Shown piece by piece: positions 1 to 8,210 of a DNA stretch of 64,000 bases. Positions within the stretch are counted from its first letter, which is position 1, and each line of letters starts with the position of its first letter. Origin of the DNA: Calidifontibacillus erzurumensis (GTDB lineage: Bacteria; Bacillota; Bacilli; Bacillales; Bacillaceae_J); NCBI RefSeq assembly GCF_013303125.1, contig NZ_JABTTE010000007.1, forward strand, positions 1 through 64,000, read 5' to 3'. The translations under genes and the position numbers were made by a program. The notes beneath the pieces were generated by a model that had not been told where the DNA came from, ran no database searches, and saw only the letters and a program-made list of their open reading frames with translations.

Positions 1-92
1 ATTAACAGCGCTCGGCTTTTGTTTTTTTCGTTATGGTAAAATATATAGTAAGAAAAAAATGGATGGGCGCTTTTTATTCGAGGAGGTTTTTT

Positions 93-2726
93 ATGTCAAA
101 TCAGAAAATTGTTTTAATTGATGGAAACAGCATTGCTTATCGGGCTTTTTTTGCCTTGCCGCTATTGAATAATGACAAAGGTGTTTATACAAATGCAGTT
201 TATGGTTTCACGATGATTTTGATGAAAGTGTTGGAGGAAGAAAATCCAACTCACATATTAGTTGCTTTTGATGCAGGCAAAACAACATTTCGTCATCAAA
301 CGTTTTCAGAATATAAGGGCGGCCGTGAAAAAACTCCGCTTGAACTTTCGGAACAATTGCCTTTTATTCGGGAAGTGTTAGATGCTTTTAACATTCCGCG
401 CTATGAGCTGGAACAATATGAAGCAGATGATATTATCGGTACATTAGCCAAACAGGCAGAAAAAGAAAAAGTTGAAGTAAAAATTATTACCGGTGATAAA
501 GATTTGCTCCAGCTTGTTTCTGATTATGTAACAGTTTTGCACACGAAAAAAGGAATTACCGATGTTGAAGTTTATGATGTTGAAAAAATTAAAGAAAAAT
601 ATCAATTAACACCTAAGCAAATCATTGATATGAAGGGATTAATGGGAGATTCTTCCGATAATATTCCGGGTGTACCAGGAGTTGGAGAGAAAACAGCCAT
701 TAAGTTATTAACTCAATTTGGTACCCTTGAAAATACATTAGATTCAGTTCATGAAGTAAGCGGGAAAAAATTACAGGAAAAATTAATAGAACATAAAGAG
801 CAGGCGCTAATGTCAAAACAGCTTGCAACCATTCATTGTGACGCTCCGATTGATATTACACTTCAAGATATTAACCGGAAGGAAATGAACAAAGAAAACG
901 TCATTAAAATTTTTAAAGAGCTCGGCTTCACTTCTTTGCTTGAACGTATAGGTGATGCTGACGAAACATCTCAGGCAGAATTTGCTGAGATCGAATATAA
1001 AATTGTTGATGAACTCAGTGAAGCATTGTTGCTAGATGAAGCAGCATTAGTAGTTGAAATCATTGATGAAAATTACCATGAAGCAGATATTGTTGGTTTT
1101 TCTATTGTTAATAAAAAGGAAAAACTTTACATACCTACTGAAATTGCGCTTCAATCTGCCATTTTTAAAAACTGGCTGGAGGATGAGAGCAAGAAGAAAA
1201 TTGTATTTGATGCTAAGCAGGCGATGACAGCCCTTAAATGGAGGGGAATTTCATTAAAAGGGGTCGAATTCGACCTATTAATTGCCTCTTATCTTTTAAA
1301 TCCTTCCGAAACAGCCCATGAAATTACCGATGTCGCCAAACGATATGGCTATATGAATATTCATGCAGATGAAGTTGTATACGGTAAAGGTGCCAAACGG
1401 AAGGTGCCGTCTCAAGATGAGCTTGCTGACCATCTAGTCCGCAAAGCTGATGCTATTTTCCAAGTAAAAGATCAAGCGATTAAGCATTTGAAAGATAATA
1501 ATCAGTATGATTTATTCAGAAATTTAGAATTGCCGCTATCATTTATTTTAAGTGAAATGGAATATACTGGTGTGATGGTTGATATTAACCGGCTTGAAAA
1601 AATGGGTCAAGAGCTTGATGTACAGCTAAAAGAAATCGAAGAAAAAATATATGAATTGGCTGGAGAGCCATTTAATATTAATTCACCAAAACAGCTGGGA
1701 GCTATTTTATTTGAAAAATTGCAGTTGCCTCCTGTCAAAAAGACAAAAACTGGCTATTCGACATCGGCGGATGTTCTTGAAAAATTAGCTGATATGCATG
1801 AAATGATTCCGCTTTTACTTCATTACCGTCAGCTTGGCAAATTGAAATCAACTTACATTGAAGGTTTGTTAAAAGTCGTTCATCGCGACACATCAAAAAT
1901 TCATACCCGATTTAATCAAGCATTGACGCAGACGGGGCGTTTAAGTTCTACTGAACCTAATTTACAAAATATACCAATTCGTATGGAAGAAGGTAGAAAA
2001 ATTAGACAAGCATTCATTCCATCAGAAGAAGACTGGGTTATTTTTGCAGCTGATTATTCACAAATTGAACTTAGGGTATTAGCTCATATAGCGAAAGATG
2101 AGAAGTTAATCGAAGCGTTTCGTGAAGGAAAAGATATTCATACGAAAACAGCAATGGATGTCTTTCATGTTGATGAAAAAGACGTGACACCAAATATGCG
2201 CCGCCAAGCGAAAGCAGTCAACTTCGGAATCATTTATGGAATCAGTGATTTCGGATTATCACAAAACCTTGGAATTACAAGAAAAGAAGCTGCTAAATTT
2301 ATCGAACAATATTTTAAAAGCTTCCCAGGGGTAAAAAAATATATGGATGAAATTGTCTTGAAAGCTAAAGAAAATGGATATGTGACAACGCTCTTAAATA
2401 GACGCCGATATTTACCGGATATTACGAGCCGGAATTTTAATGTGCGCAGCTTTGCCGAAAGAACGGCTATGAATACACCTATTCAAGGAAGCGCTGCAGA
2501 CATCATCAAAAAAGCAATGATCGATATGGTCGAGCGCCTGAAAAAAGAAAATTTAAAAACACGCCTATTATTGCAAGTTCATGATGAATTGATATTTGAA
2601 GCACCGAAAAGTGAAATAGAGAAATTAACAAAAATTGTACCGGAAGTTATGGAAAATGCCATCCAATTAGACGTCCCATTAAAAGTTGATTATAGCTATG
2701 GACCAACATGGTTCGATGCGAAATAA
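93..2726 (+). CDS. polA: DNA polymerase I
   Basis: Family A DNA polymerase that fills gaps and removes primers in repair and lagging-strand maturation; 877 aa, normal for Bacillus. The frame is open from 33, but the ATG at 93 follows AGGAGG at 81-86 and gives the usual N-terminus (MSNQKIVLIDGNSIAYRAFF). An N-terminal 5' nuclease domain fills about residues 1-290. A 3'-5' exonuclease-like domain at about 300-470 lacks the DxE-type catalytic acids, as in other Bacillus Pol I, so proofreading is unlikely. The polymerase domain shows motif A (DYSQIELR, near 654), motif B (RRQAKAVNFGIIYG, near 703) and motif C (VHDE, near 830). mutM follows after a repeat-filled gap, as in B. subtilis (polA-mutM). 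Confidence 0.97.
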   Translation: MSNQKIVLIDGNSIAYRAFFALPLLNNDKGVYTNAVYGFTMILMKVLEEENPTHILVAFDAGKTTFRHQTFSEYKGGREKTPLELSEQLPFIREVLDAFNIPRYELEQYEADDIIGTLAKQAEKEKVEVKIITGDKDLLQLVSDYVTVLHTKKGITDVEVYDVEKIKEKYQLTPKQIIDMKGLMGDSSDNIPGVPGVGEKTAIKLLTQFGTLENTLDSVHEVSGKKLQEKLIEHKEQALMSKQLATIHCDAPIDITLQDINRKEMNKENVIKIFKELGFTSLLERIGDADETSQAEFAEIEYKIVDELSEALLLDEAALVVEIIDENYHEADIVGFSIVNKKEKLYIPTEIALQSAIFKNWLEDESKKKIVFDAKQAMTALKWRGISLKGVEFDLLIASYLLNPSETAHEITDVAKRYGYMNIHADEVVYGKGAKRKVPSQDELADHLVRKADAIFQVKDQAIKHLKDNNQYDLFRNLELPLSFILSEMEYTGVMVDINRLEKMGQELDVQLKEIEEKIYELAGEPFNINSPKQLGAILFEKLQLPPVKKTKTGYSTSADVLEKLADMHEMIPLLLHYRQLGKLKSTYIEGLLKVVHRDTSKIHTRFNQALTQTGRLSSTEPNLQNIPIRMEEGRKIRQAFIPSEEDWVIFAADYSQIELRVLAHIAKDEKLIEAFREGKDIHTKTAMDVFHVDEKDVTPNMRRQAKAVNFGIIYGISDFGLSQNLGITRKEAAKFIEQYFKSFPGVKKYMDEIVLKAKENGYVTTLLNRRRYLPDITSRNFNVRSFAERTAMNTPIQGSAADIIKKAMIDMVERLKKENLKTRLLLQVHDELIFEAPKSEIEKLTKIVPEVMENAIQLDVPLKVDYSYGPTWFDAK

Positions 2727-2734
2727 TCTTTTTT

Positions 2735-2887
2735 GGTGCCGGAGACGGTACCGCAGAGGGGTCAGGCACCGCCCCGCAGATGGTGCCGGAGACGATACCG
2801 CAGAGGGGTCAGGCACCGCCCCGTAGATGGTGCCGGAGACGGTACAGTAGAAGGGTCTAACCCCGCCCTGCAGATAGTGCCGGAGAC
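2735..2887. repeat. 47-bp GC-rich tandem repeat, about 3.25 copies
   Basis: Units start at 2735, 2782, 2829 and 2876 (last one partial), exactly 47 bp apart. Each begins GGTGCCGGAGAC, and units 1 and 2 also contain GGCACC about 30 nt downstream, the reverse complement of GGTGCC, so each unit can fold on itself. The third unit has diverged (GGTCTAACCCCG in place of GGTCAGGCACCG). The array is much richer in G+C than the flanking genes and fills most of the polA-mutM gap. Function unknown. Confidence 0.9.
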
Positions 2888-2920
2888 ACGCAAAACGAAA
2901 AGTAAGGAGGTGGCCAACGG

Positions 2921-3745
2921 TTGCCTGAATTGCCAGAAGTTGAGACGATTCGAAGAACGTTATTAAAGTTAATACAAGGAAAAACGATTGCCCAAGTTGA
3001 TGTTTTTTGGCCGAAATTGGTGAAAGAGCCTGCAGATATTTATGAGTTCCAAAAGAATTTAACGGGGCAATCAATACAAGATATTGGAAGAAGAGGAAAA
3101 TTTATAAAGATTCTTTTGGATGATTTTGTGTTAATTTCCCATTTGCGGATGGAAGGTCGATATGGTCTGTTTTCAAAAGAAGACCCGATTGAACAACATA
3201 CTCACGCTCTCATTACGTTTACAGACGGGACTGAACTGCGTTACCGTGATGTACGGAAATTTGGAACGATGCATTTAATTAAAAAAGGATTGGAAGAAAA
3301 AGTTCCTCCTTTAGTGGACTTAGGTGTTGAACCTTTTTCTGATGCATTCACTGATGAATACTTATGGGAAAAATTGAAAAAAACAAATCGAAAGATCAAA
3401 GTTGCTCTTCTAGATCAAAAAATAGTCGTTGGCCTTGGGAATATTTATGTTGATGAAGCTTTGTTTCGGGCTGGAATTCATCCGGAACGACAAGCAAATT
3501 CATTGCAACCAGAAGAAATAAAAGTGTTGCACCGCGAAATTATCTCTACCTTGCAAGAAGCAGTTGCCAAAGGGGGGAGCACAATTCGCTCATATGTTAA
3601 CAGCCAAGGTGAAATTGGCATGTTTCAACTCGAATTGTTCGTTTATGCGCGCAATAATGAACAATGCAAAAAGTGTGGTACAACCATTCAAAAAATTAAA
3701 GTGGGAGGCAGAGGAACGCATTTTTGCCCGAAATGTCAAAATTGA
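2921..3745 (+). CDS. mutM: Formamidopyrimidine-DNA glycosylase (Fpg)
   Basis: Base-excision repair glycosylase/AP lyase that removes 8-oxoguanine and formamidopyrimidines. The 274-aa protein starts with TTG, giving the mature N-terminus PELPEVETIRRTL; Pro2 is the catalytic Schiff-base residue and Glu3 is essential in the family. AAGGAGG lies at 2904-2910, 10 nt before the TTG. The C-terminus carries the zinc finger CxxC-x16-CxxC (CKKC...CPKC) that binds DNA. It follows polA, as in B. subtilis. The ytaF gene that separates mutM from coaE there is absent here. Confidence 0.96.
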   Translation: MPELPEVETIRRTLLKLIQGKTIAQVDVFWPKLVKEPADIYEFQKNLTGQSIQDIGRRGKFIKILLDDFVLISHLRMEGRYGLFSKEDPIEQHTHALITFTDGTELRYRDVRKFGTMHLIKKGLEEKVPPLVDLGVEPFSDAFTDEYLWEKLKKTNRKIKVALLDQKIVVGLGNIYVDEALFRAGIHPERQANSLQPEEIKVLHREIISTLQEAVAKGGSTIRSYVNSQGEIGMFQLELFVYARNNEQCKKCGTTIQKIKVGGRGTHFCPKCQN

Positions 3746-3951
3746 AGAACGTACATAGTAAATTTCATTGCCTGTTAAAAACTTCAAATCTAAGGACAAT
3801 GAAAAAAGGGACGACTAACAAAGGATCGTCCGCAAAAAACTCTGCCCAAAAGGTAATAGATCCTACGACGGGTTTCGTAAAAAACGGATTGGCAGTTATA
3901 ATCAAAAGCCTACCGGTCGGAGGGATATAAGCAATTAAAAGGGGGAAACTA

Positions 3952-4551
3952 ATGACAACGATAATTGGTTTAACCGGCGGGATTGCCAGCGGAAAAAGCA
4001 CTGTTGCAAAAATGCTGAAAAATTATGGAATTCCTATTATTGATGCCGATGTCATTGCCCGAGAAGTTGTTGAAGTAGGCGAAGAAGCTTATTACAAAAT
4101 TGTCGAGGCTTTTGGGAAAGACATCTTGCATGAAGATGGCACCATTCATCGTGAAAAATTGGGTGCTATTGTTTTTAATGACGAAGAACAGCGCAAGAAG
4201 TTAAACAGCATCGTTCATCCGGCCGTTCGCACCCGAATGAATGAACTAAAACAAAAATATATCGAAGGCGGAGAAAAAACGATTGTTCTGGATATCCCGC
4301 TTTTATTTGAAAGCAAATTAACCCATCTCGTTGATAAAATTATTCTTGTGTATGTTGATTACGATGTTCAGGTAAAAAGATTAATGGAACGCAATCATTT
4401 TACCCGTGAACAAGCAGAAGCAAGAATCAAAGCTCAAATGCCTTTAAAAGATAAAATTTCTTTAGCTGATGCGGTTTTATACAACAACGGTACAATATCC
4501 GAAACAGAGAAGCAATTAGCGGAAGTATTAAAAAAGTGGCAAATAATATAA
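3952..4551 (+). CDS. coaE: Dephospho-CoA kinase
   Basis: Catalyses the last step of coenzyme A synthesis, ATP-dependent 3'-phosphorylation of dephospho-CoA. The 199-aa protein has an N-terminal P-loop (GLTGGIASGKST, residues 6-17), the DADxIAREV substrate motif near residue 30, and the lid/arginine region around MERNHFTREQAEARIKAQM. AAAAGGGGGAAACTA immediately precedes the ATG. The 206 bp between mutM and this gene hold no convincing gene. The order coaE-gapB-speD matches B. subtilis. Confidence 0.96.
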   Translation: MTTIIGLTGGIASGKSTVAKMLKNYGIPIIDADVIAREVVEVGEEAYYKIVEAFGKDILHEDGTIHREKLGAIVFNDEEQRKKLNSIVHPAVRTRMNELKQKYIEGGEKTIVLDIPLLFESKLTHLVDKIILVYVDYDVQVKRLMERNHFTREQAEARIKAQMPLKDKISLADAVLYNNGTISETEKQLAEVLKKWQII

Positions 4552-4629
4552 CATTATTTTATATTTAAATTAATATTTCTAATTTATTTTTTGAAAAAAT
4601 GTGTTTTTGTCTAAACATTTTTTATCGAT

Positions 4630-4665
4630 TTATGTTATACTAATTTTACATTAAGTATAACATAA
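4630..4665. promoter_or_regulatory. Paired inverted CcpN-type operators over the gapB promoter
   Basis: TATGTTATACT (4631-4641) fits the CcpN consensus TRTGHYATAYW exactly. Its perfect reverse complement AGTATAACATA is at 4654-4664, making a 12-bp inverted repeat with a 12-nt spacer. The first arm overlaps an extended -10 (TGTTATACT, 4633-4641). In B. subtilis CcpN represses gapB on glycolytic carbon; the same control is inferred here. ccpN itself is not in the window. Confidence 0.75.
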
Positions 4666-4684
4666 TCCGGAAGGAGACAATAAA

Positions 4685-5719
4685 GTGAAGGCAAGAGTAG
4701 CGATTAATAGTTTTGGACGTATAGGTAGAATGTTTTTCAGAAAGGCAATTTTTGAGGATTCATTTGACATTGTTGCTATTAACGCAAGCTATCCAGCTGA
4801 AACTTTAGCACATATGCTAAAATATGATACTGTTCATGGAAAATTCCAAGGAACTGTTGAAGTTGAAGAAAATGCGCTTATCGTTAATGGCAAACGCGTA
4901 CAGCTATTAGACCAACGTGACCCTAAACAACTTCCATGGAAAGAGTTAAATATAGATATTGTTATTGAAGCAACAGGAAAATTTAATTCAAAAGAAAAAG
5001 CAAGTGCACATATTGAAGCAGGTGCTAAAAAAGTAATTATTACAGCACCAGCAAAAAATGAGGATATTACAATTGTAATCGGTGTAAACGAAGATAAATA
5101 TGATCATGAAAAACATCATATTATTTCCAATGCTTCTTGTACAACAAACTGCTTAGCACCAGTTGTAAAAGTATTAAATGATGAATTTGGCATTGAAAAT
5201 GGTTTGATGACAACTGTTCATGCTTATACAAATGACCAAAAAAATGTGGATAATCCACATAAAAAAGATCTTCGTCGTGCTCGCGCTTGCGCACAATCTA
5301 TTATTCCAACTACAACTGGAGCAGCTAAAGCGATTGCGACTGTTATGCCTGAAATGGCTGGCAAACTGCATGGCATTGCTTTGCGCGTTCCAACACCAAA
5401 TGTTTCTTTAGTTGACCTTGTAGTTGACTTGAAGCGCAATGTTACGATTGAAGAAGTAAACGAGGCGCTTAAAAAAGCAGCAGAAGGCCCATTAAAAGGC
5501 ATTTTAGGAATTACTTATGAACCACTAGTTTCAGTTGACTTTAACACTGATGATCGTTCAGGTATTGTTGACGGCCTTTCAACAATGGTAATTGGTGACA
5601 GAAAAGTAAAAGTTTTGGTTTGGTATGATAATGAATGGGGTTATTCATGCCGCGTTGTAGATTTAGCGAAATTAGTGGCAAAAGGTATTGAAAAAGCTGC
5701 TGAAGTAACTGTATCTTAA
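4685..5719 (+). CDS. gapB: Glyceraldehyde-3-phosphate dehydrogenase, gluconeogenic type
   Basis: Phosphorylating GAPDH working in the gluconeogenic direction, usually NADP-preferring in Bacillus. 344 aa; the GTG at 4685 follows GGAAGGAGACAATAAA. It has an N-terminal Rossmann motif (INSFGRIGRMFFRKA) and the catalytic Cys152 in SNASCTTNCLAPV. The position between coaE and speD, the sequence ETLAHMLKYDTVHG and the CcpN-type operators identify it as GapB rather than the glycolytic GapA. It appears monocistronic, ending at a strong terminator. Confidence 0.95.
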   Translation: MKARVAINSFGRIGRMFFRKAIFEDSFDIVAINASYPAETLAHMLKYDTVHGKFQGTVEVEENALIVNGKRVQLLDQRDPKQLPWKELNIDIVIEATGKFNSKEKASAHIEAGAKKVIITAPAKNEDITIVIGVNEDKYDHEKHHIISNASCTTNCLAPVVKVLNDEFGIENGLMTTVHAYTNDQKNVDNPHKKDLRRARACAQSIIPTTTGAAKAIATVMPEMAGKLHGIALRVPTPNVSLVDLVVDLKRNVTIEEVNEALKKAAEGPLKGILGITYEPLVSVDFNTDDRSGIVDGLSTMVIGDRKVKVLVWYDNEWGYSCRVVDLAKLVAKGIEKAAEVTVS

Positions 5720-5764
5720 TGCGAAAAATTTCCCGAAAAATAGTTATTAATTTTTATGAATAAT

Positions 5765-5797
5765 AGGCAGATGGTTAAGCAAGCATCTGCCTTTTTT
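5765..5797 (+). terminator. gapB terminator
   Basis: AGGCAGATG and CATCTGCCT pair around a loop and are followed by six T residues, 45 bp after the gapB stop. Confidence 0.9.
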
Positions 5798-5839
5798 ATA
5801 TACTATAAGAAAATCTTTTAATATTTTTTAGATTTATGG

Positions 5840-5868
5840 TTGCAAAATAAAAGTAAACAACGTATACT
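5840..5868 (+). promoter_or_regulatory. Sigma-A promoter of speD
   Basis: TTGCAA (5840-5845), a 17-nt spacer and TATACT (5863-5868). Transcription should start near 5875, leaving a leader of about 135 nt before the speD ATG. Confidence 0.75.
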
Positions 5869-5890
5869 ATGATTCGTGAACTTAAAACAA

Positions 5891-5976
5891 CGGCGAAGAA
5901 AAATGTGACTACTTAAAGGGTTAGGACCTCTTTGGACTAACTTTCCCCCGTGGTAGTTTACATGTGTGCTTCGGAA
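5891..5976 (+). ncRNA. Structured leader RNA upstream of speD (candidate cis-regulator)
   Basis: Three nested helices can be drawn: CGAAG 5894-5898 with CTTCG 5969-5973; ATGT 5903-5906 with ACAT 5960-5963; and ACTAC 5908-5912 with GTAGT 5953-5957. They enclose an inner hairpin, GTTAG 5920-5924 with CTAAC 5937-5941. A G-run (5918-5920) and a C-run (5945-5949) in the interior offer a further pairing. The fold starts about 20 nt after the predicted transcription start and ends about 35 nt before the ATG. I do not recognise a named riboswitch class. Confidence 0.5.
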
Positions 5977-6010
5977 TATTTTAAATATATTTTTATAAGG
6001 GGGACGTACT

Positions 6011-6397
6011 ATGGATACTATGGGTCGTCATGTTATTTCTGAGCTTTGGGGCTGTAATGAAGAAAAGCTAAATGATATGAAATGGCTTGAAAAAACATTT
6101 GTTGATGCAGCACTTAAAGCTGGTGCTGAAATTAGAGAAGTTGCTTTCCACAAGTTTGCACCTCAAGGTGTAAGTGGAGTTGTGATCATTTCGGAATCTC
6201 ATTTAACTATTCACAGCTTTCCTGAGCATGGTTATGCAAGCATCGATGTTTATACTTGCGGTGAACGAATTGATCCAAATGTAGCAGCAGACTACATTGC
6301 TGACGAACTTGAAGCAACTGTTAGAGAAAACATTGAAGTACCACGCGGCATGGGTCCGGTACAAGTAAATCAAAAAAAGGTTGTAAAAGCACTATAA
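6011..6397 (+). CDS. speD: S-adenosylmethionine decarboxylase proenzyme
   Basis: Makes decarboxylated AdoMet, the aminopropyl donor for spermidine synthesis. It is a 128-aa class 1B (Thermotoga/Bacillus-type) proenzyme that self-cleaves between Glu62 and Ser63 ([12 protein letters not shown]), turning Ser63 into the pyruvoyl cofactor. The partner catalytic residues His68 and Cys83 are present. AAGGGGGA lies upstream of the ATG. It is monocistronic with its own promoter, structured leader and terminator. No spermidine synthase gene lies in the window. Confidence 0.96.
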   Translation: MDTMGRHVISELWGCNEEKLNDMKWLEKTFVDAALKAGAEIREVAFHKFAPQGVSGVVIISESHLTIHSFPEHGYASIDVYTCGERIDPNVAADYIADELEATVRENIEVPRGMGPVQVNQKKVVKAL

Positions 6398-6423
6398 AAA
6401 TTGATGAACAATCGAATTTTACA

Positions 6424-6456
6424 AAGAGAGACTTATAAGCAGTCTCTCTTTTTATT
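6424..6456 (+). terminator. speD terminator
   Basis: AAGAGAGACT (6424-6433) pairs with AGTCTCTCTT (6441-6450), followed by a T-rich tract. Confidence 0.9.
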
Positions 6457-6688
6457 TTTTGCTCTGACAAAAATAAAAGTTAATGTTCTTTTTGCCTATG
6501 TAGTTGTTAAAATGATTTGAATTTGGGGTAAAAAGAAAAGCTTGATCATTCATCTATTTCAAAAATTTAACATATATCGAAAAAGAGAGAGTTTTAACGC
6601 ATAGCTCTATCTTTGACCCTATAATTAAAGAAATCATGTTTGAAAGCCTTTGGACCATTCTGAACAAAGTATGTTGAAGGTGAGATAT

Positions 6689-7138
6689 ATGGAATATTGG
6701 AGATTAATTGAAAATCCAACAGGGAAAACTTATCAACAGTTCATCAAAGTACTATGTGATCATTCTAATAAGTTTTACTTTGTAACAAGAAAAGAGTTTA
6801 CTTATAACAAAAAGGTGCTTGACCAATTTCAGCCATATGTCATAGAAACTTATAAAACAAAAAAATGGGCAAATACAATTACAAAAGGTTCACCTGCGAC
6901 GGTGTATGTCATTCGGGCAAATAAAGAAACTTGTAAATTATTGCAACAATTATCAAATTCACTATACGATTGGATAGCTCCAAATTTACCAGAAGACTTA
7001 ACGTTTATAAAAGATAATGTTGCTTGGTTCACGTGTACTACACATGAAAAAATTGGGGGATTTTCTATTAGTTCTGACGATTATAGAAATTTAATAAGTA
7101 AAATACAGGGTTTAAAAGTAGAAAAGGAACAACATTAA
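6689..7138 (+). CDS. Uncharacterised 149-aa protein
   Basis: Not recognised with confidence. The frame is open from 6650, but the ATG at 6689 has GAAGGTGA six bases upstream and gives MEYWRLIENPTGKTYQQF. The protein is soluble by inspection, with no signal peptide or membrane segment, and is rich in aromatic residues (FYFVTRKEF, WANTITKG, LYDWIAPNLP, WFTCTTHEK). It looks like a compact alpha/beta protein. It sits between speD and nrdR, where B. subtilis has no such gene, and is followed by a repeat-containing gap. Codon use is AT-rich like its neighbours. It has the feel of a Bacillus lineage-specific protein, but no function can be assigned. Confidence 0.7.
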   Translation: MEYWRLIENPTGKTYQQFIKVLCDHSNKFYFVTRKEFTYNKKVLDQFQPYVIETYKTKKWANTITKGSPATVYVIRANKETCKLLQQLSNSLYDWIAPNLPEDLTFIKDNVAWFTCTTHEKIGGFSISSDDYRNLISKIQGLKVEKEQH

Positions 7139-7200
7139 TATTACCATTTATAATTTTTATGAATTTCCGAGAAAAAGTTTCCGATCATAAGAAGGGGGTT

Positions 7201-7530
7201 GGCTTAATGATTGTGTAAGAGATTCCAAACATCGCAAATCTTGATGGTCGAAAATAGCAAGCATAGACCTTCACTTGGTGTAAAATAACTCAAATACCGC
7301 TAATCTCTTATGAAGGAAAAAATCAAATAAGTACAGCCTTTCATTTGGTGGGAGATTCCCTAACCACAGCAAATTTTGAAACAATGCAAATTACAATATT
7401 TTGAACTAGCAAGTCGACTTAGCCTAACTATTTGGTAAGGATTCCCAAACACCACTATTCTTTGATGGAGTGAATTAGCAAGCAAGCTTACCCCAAACAT
7501 CTGGTGGGAGATTACAAAAATACTAACCTC
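7201..7530. repeat. Degenerate direct-repeat array, period about 64-86 bp
   Basis: The 530-bp gap before nrdR has no gene. It holds about five diverged copies of a motif resembling TTGGTGGGAGATTCC followed by an A/C-rich stretch such as CAAACACC and by TTGATGG or AGCAAGC. GATTCC-like cores lie near 7221, 7285, 7354, 7440 and 7510, and TTGGTG/CTGGTG-like starts at 7275, 7345, 7432 and 7501. The similarity is visible by eye but imperfect. Confidence 0.5.
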
Positions 7531-7594
7531 AATCAAAACGAAAAGTGTTATTGATATTAGTCCTTATTTTATAAACATTTCCTTTTAAAAATTC

Positions 7595-7623
7595 TTGTGA
7601 ATAAACCTTGTTTTCGTTATGAT
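7595..7623 (+). promoter_or_regulatory. Sigma-A promoter of nrdR
   Basis: TTGTGA (7595-7600), a 17-nt spacer and TATGAT (7618-7623), 45 bp before the nrdR ATG. Confidence 0.6.
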
Positions 7624-7668
7624 AGAAAGTAAGATACGGTTATTGGGTTTTTTAACGGAGTTGATAGT

Positions 7669-8127
7669 ATGAGATGTCCACAATGCCAATATAATGGGAC
7701 AAGGGTTCTCGATTCCCGTCCTGTCGAAGAAGGGCGTTCCATTCGTAGAAGAAGAGAATGTGAACAATGCCATTATCGGTTTACTACGTTTGAGAAAGTT
7801 GAAGAAATTCCTCTAATTGTAGTAAAAAAAGGCGGAACGAGAGAAGAATTTAGTAGAGAAAAAATGCTCAGAGGACTTATTAAAGCATGTGAAAAAAGAC
7901 CTGTTCCATTGCAAGTGCTTGAAGAGATTACGAGTTCAATCGAAAAGGAATTACGGAATCAAGGAATATCTGAAATAAAAAGTGAAGCCATCGGTGAAAT
8001 GGTGATGGAACAATTGGCAAAAGTGGATGAAGTTGCTTATGTTCGTTTTGCATCCGTTTATCGTCAATTTAAAGATATTAACGTGTTTATAGAAGAATTA
8101 AAGGAATTAATTAAAAGAGAAAAATAA
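7669..8127 (+). CDS. nrdR: Transcriptional repressor NrdR
   Basis: ATP/dATP-sensing repressor of ribonucleotide reductase genes. The 152-aa protein has the N-terminal zinc ribbon Cys3-Cys6...Cys31-Cys34 (MRCPQC...ECEQCHYRF) and an ATP-cone from about residue 48 ([23 protein letters not shown]). Length and start match the family. It lies just upstream of dnaB, as ytcG does in B. subtilis, but a terminator separates the two. Its targets would be nrd operons elsewhere in the genome. Confidence 0.97.
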   Translation: MRCPQCQYNGTRVLDSRPVEEGRSIRRRRECEQCHYRFTTFEKVEEIPLIVVKKGGTREEFSREKMLRGLIKACEKRPVPLQVLEEITSSIEKELRNQGISEIKSEAIGEMVMEQLAKVDEVAYVRFASVYRQFKDINVFIEELKELIKREK

Positions 8128-8133
8128 AAAAAC

Positions 8134-8165
8134 AAAAGGGCTTCTTTCGTAGAAAGCTCTTTTTC
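8134..8165 (+). terminator. nrdR terminator
   Basis: AAAAGGGCTTCT and AGAAAGCTCTTTT form an imperfect hairpin ending in a T run. Confidence 0.75.
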
Positions 8166-8210
8166 TACTTAAAGGAAAGGATAACCTAATTTTTAAGGCG
8201 GGATTAAATC

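Noticed and set aside
2733-2966. 77-aa plus-strand ORF through the repeat array
   Set aside because: It encodes only the repeat in translation (Arg/Gly/Pro-rich) and overlaps the true mutM start in another frame.
2679-3074. 131-aa minus-strand ORF across the 47-bp repeats
   Set aside because: It is the antisense of polA's end, the repeat and mutM's start; its length comes from GC-rich repeat sequence with few stops. No ribosome site or family resemblance.
3724-3930. 68-aa ORF between mutM and coaE
   Set aside because: It begins inside mutM, has no good ribosome site at any internal ATG, and shows no resemblance to YtaF or another known protein.
7201-7530. CRISPR array upstream of nrdR
   Set aside because: The repeats are long, irregular in period and poorly conserved, with no uniform repeat/spacer pattern and no cas gene nearby.
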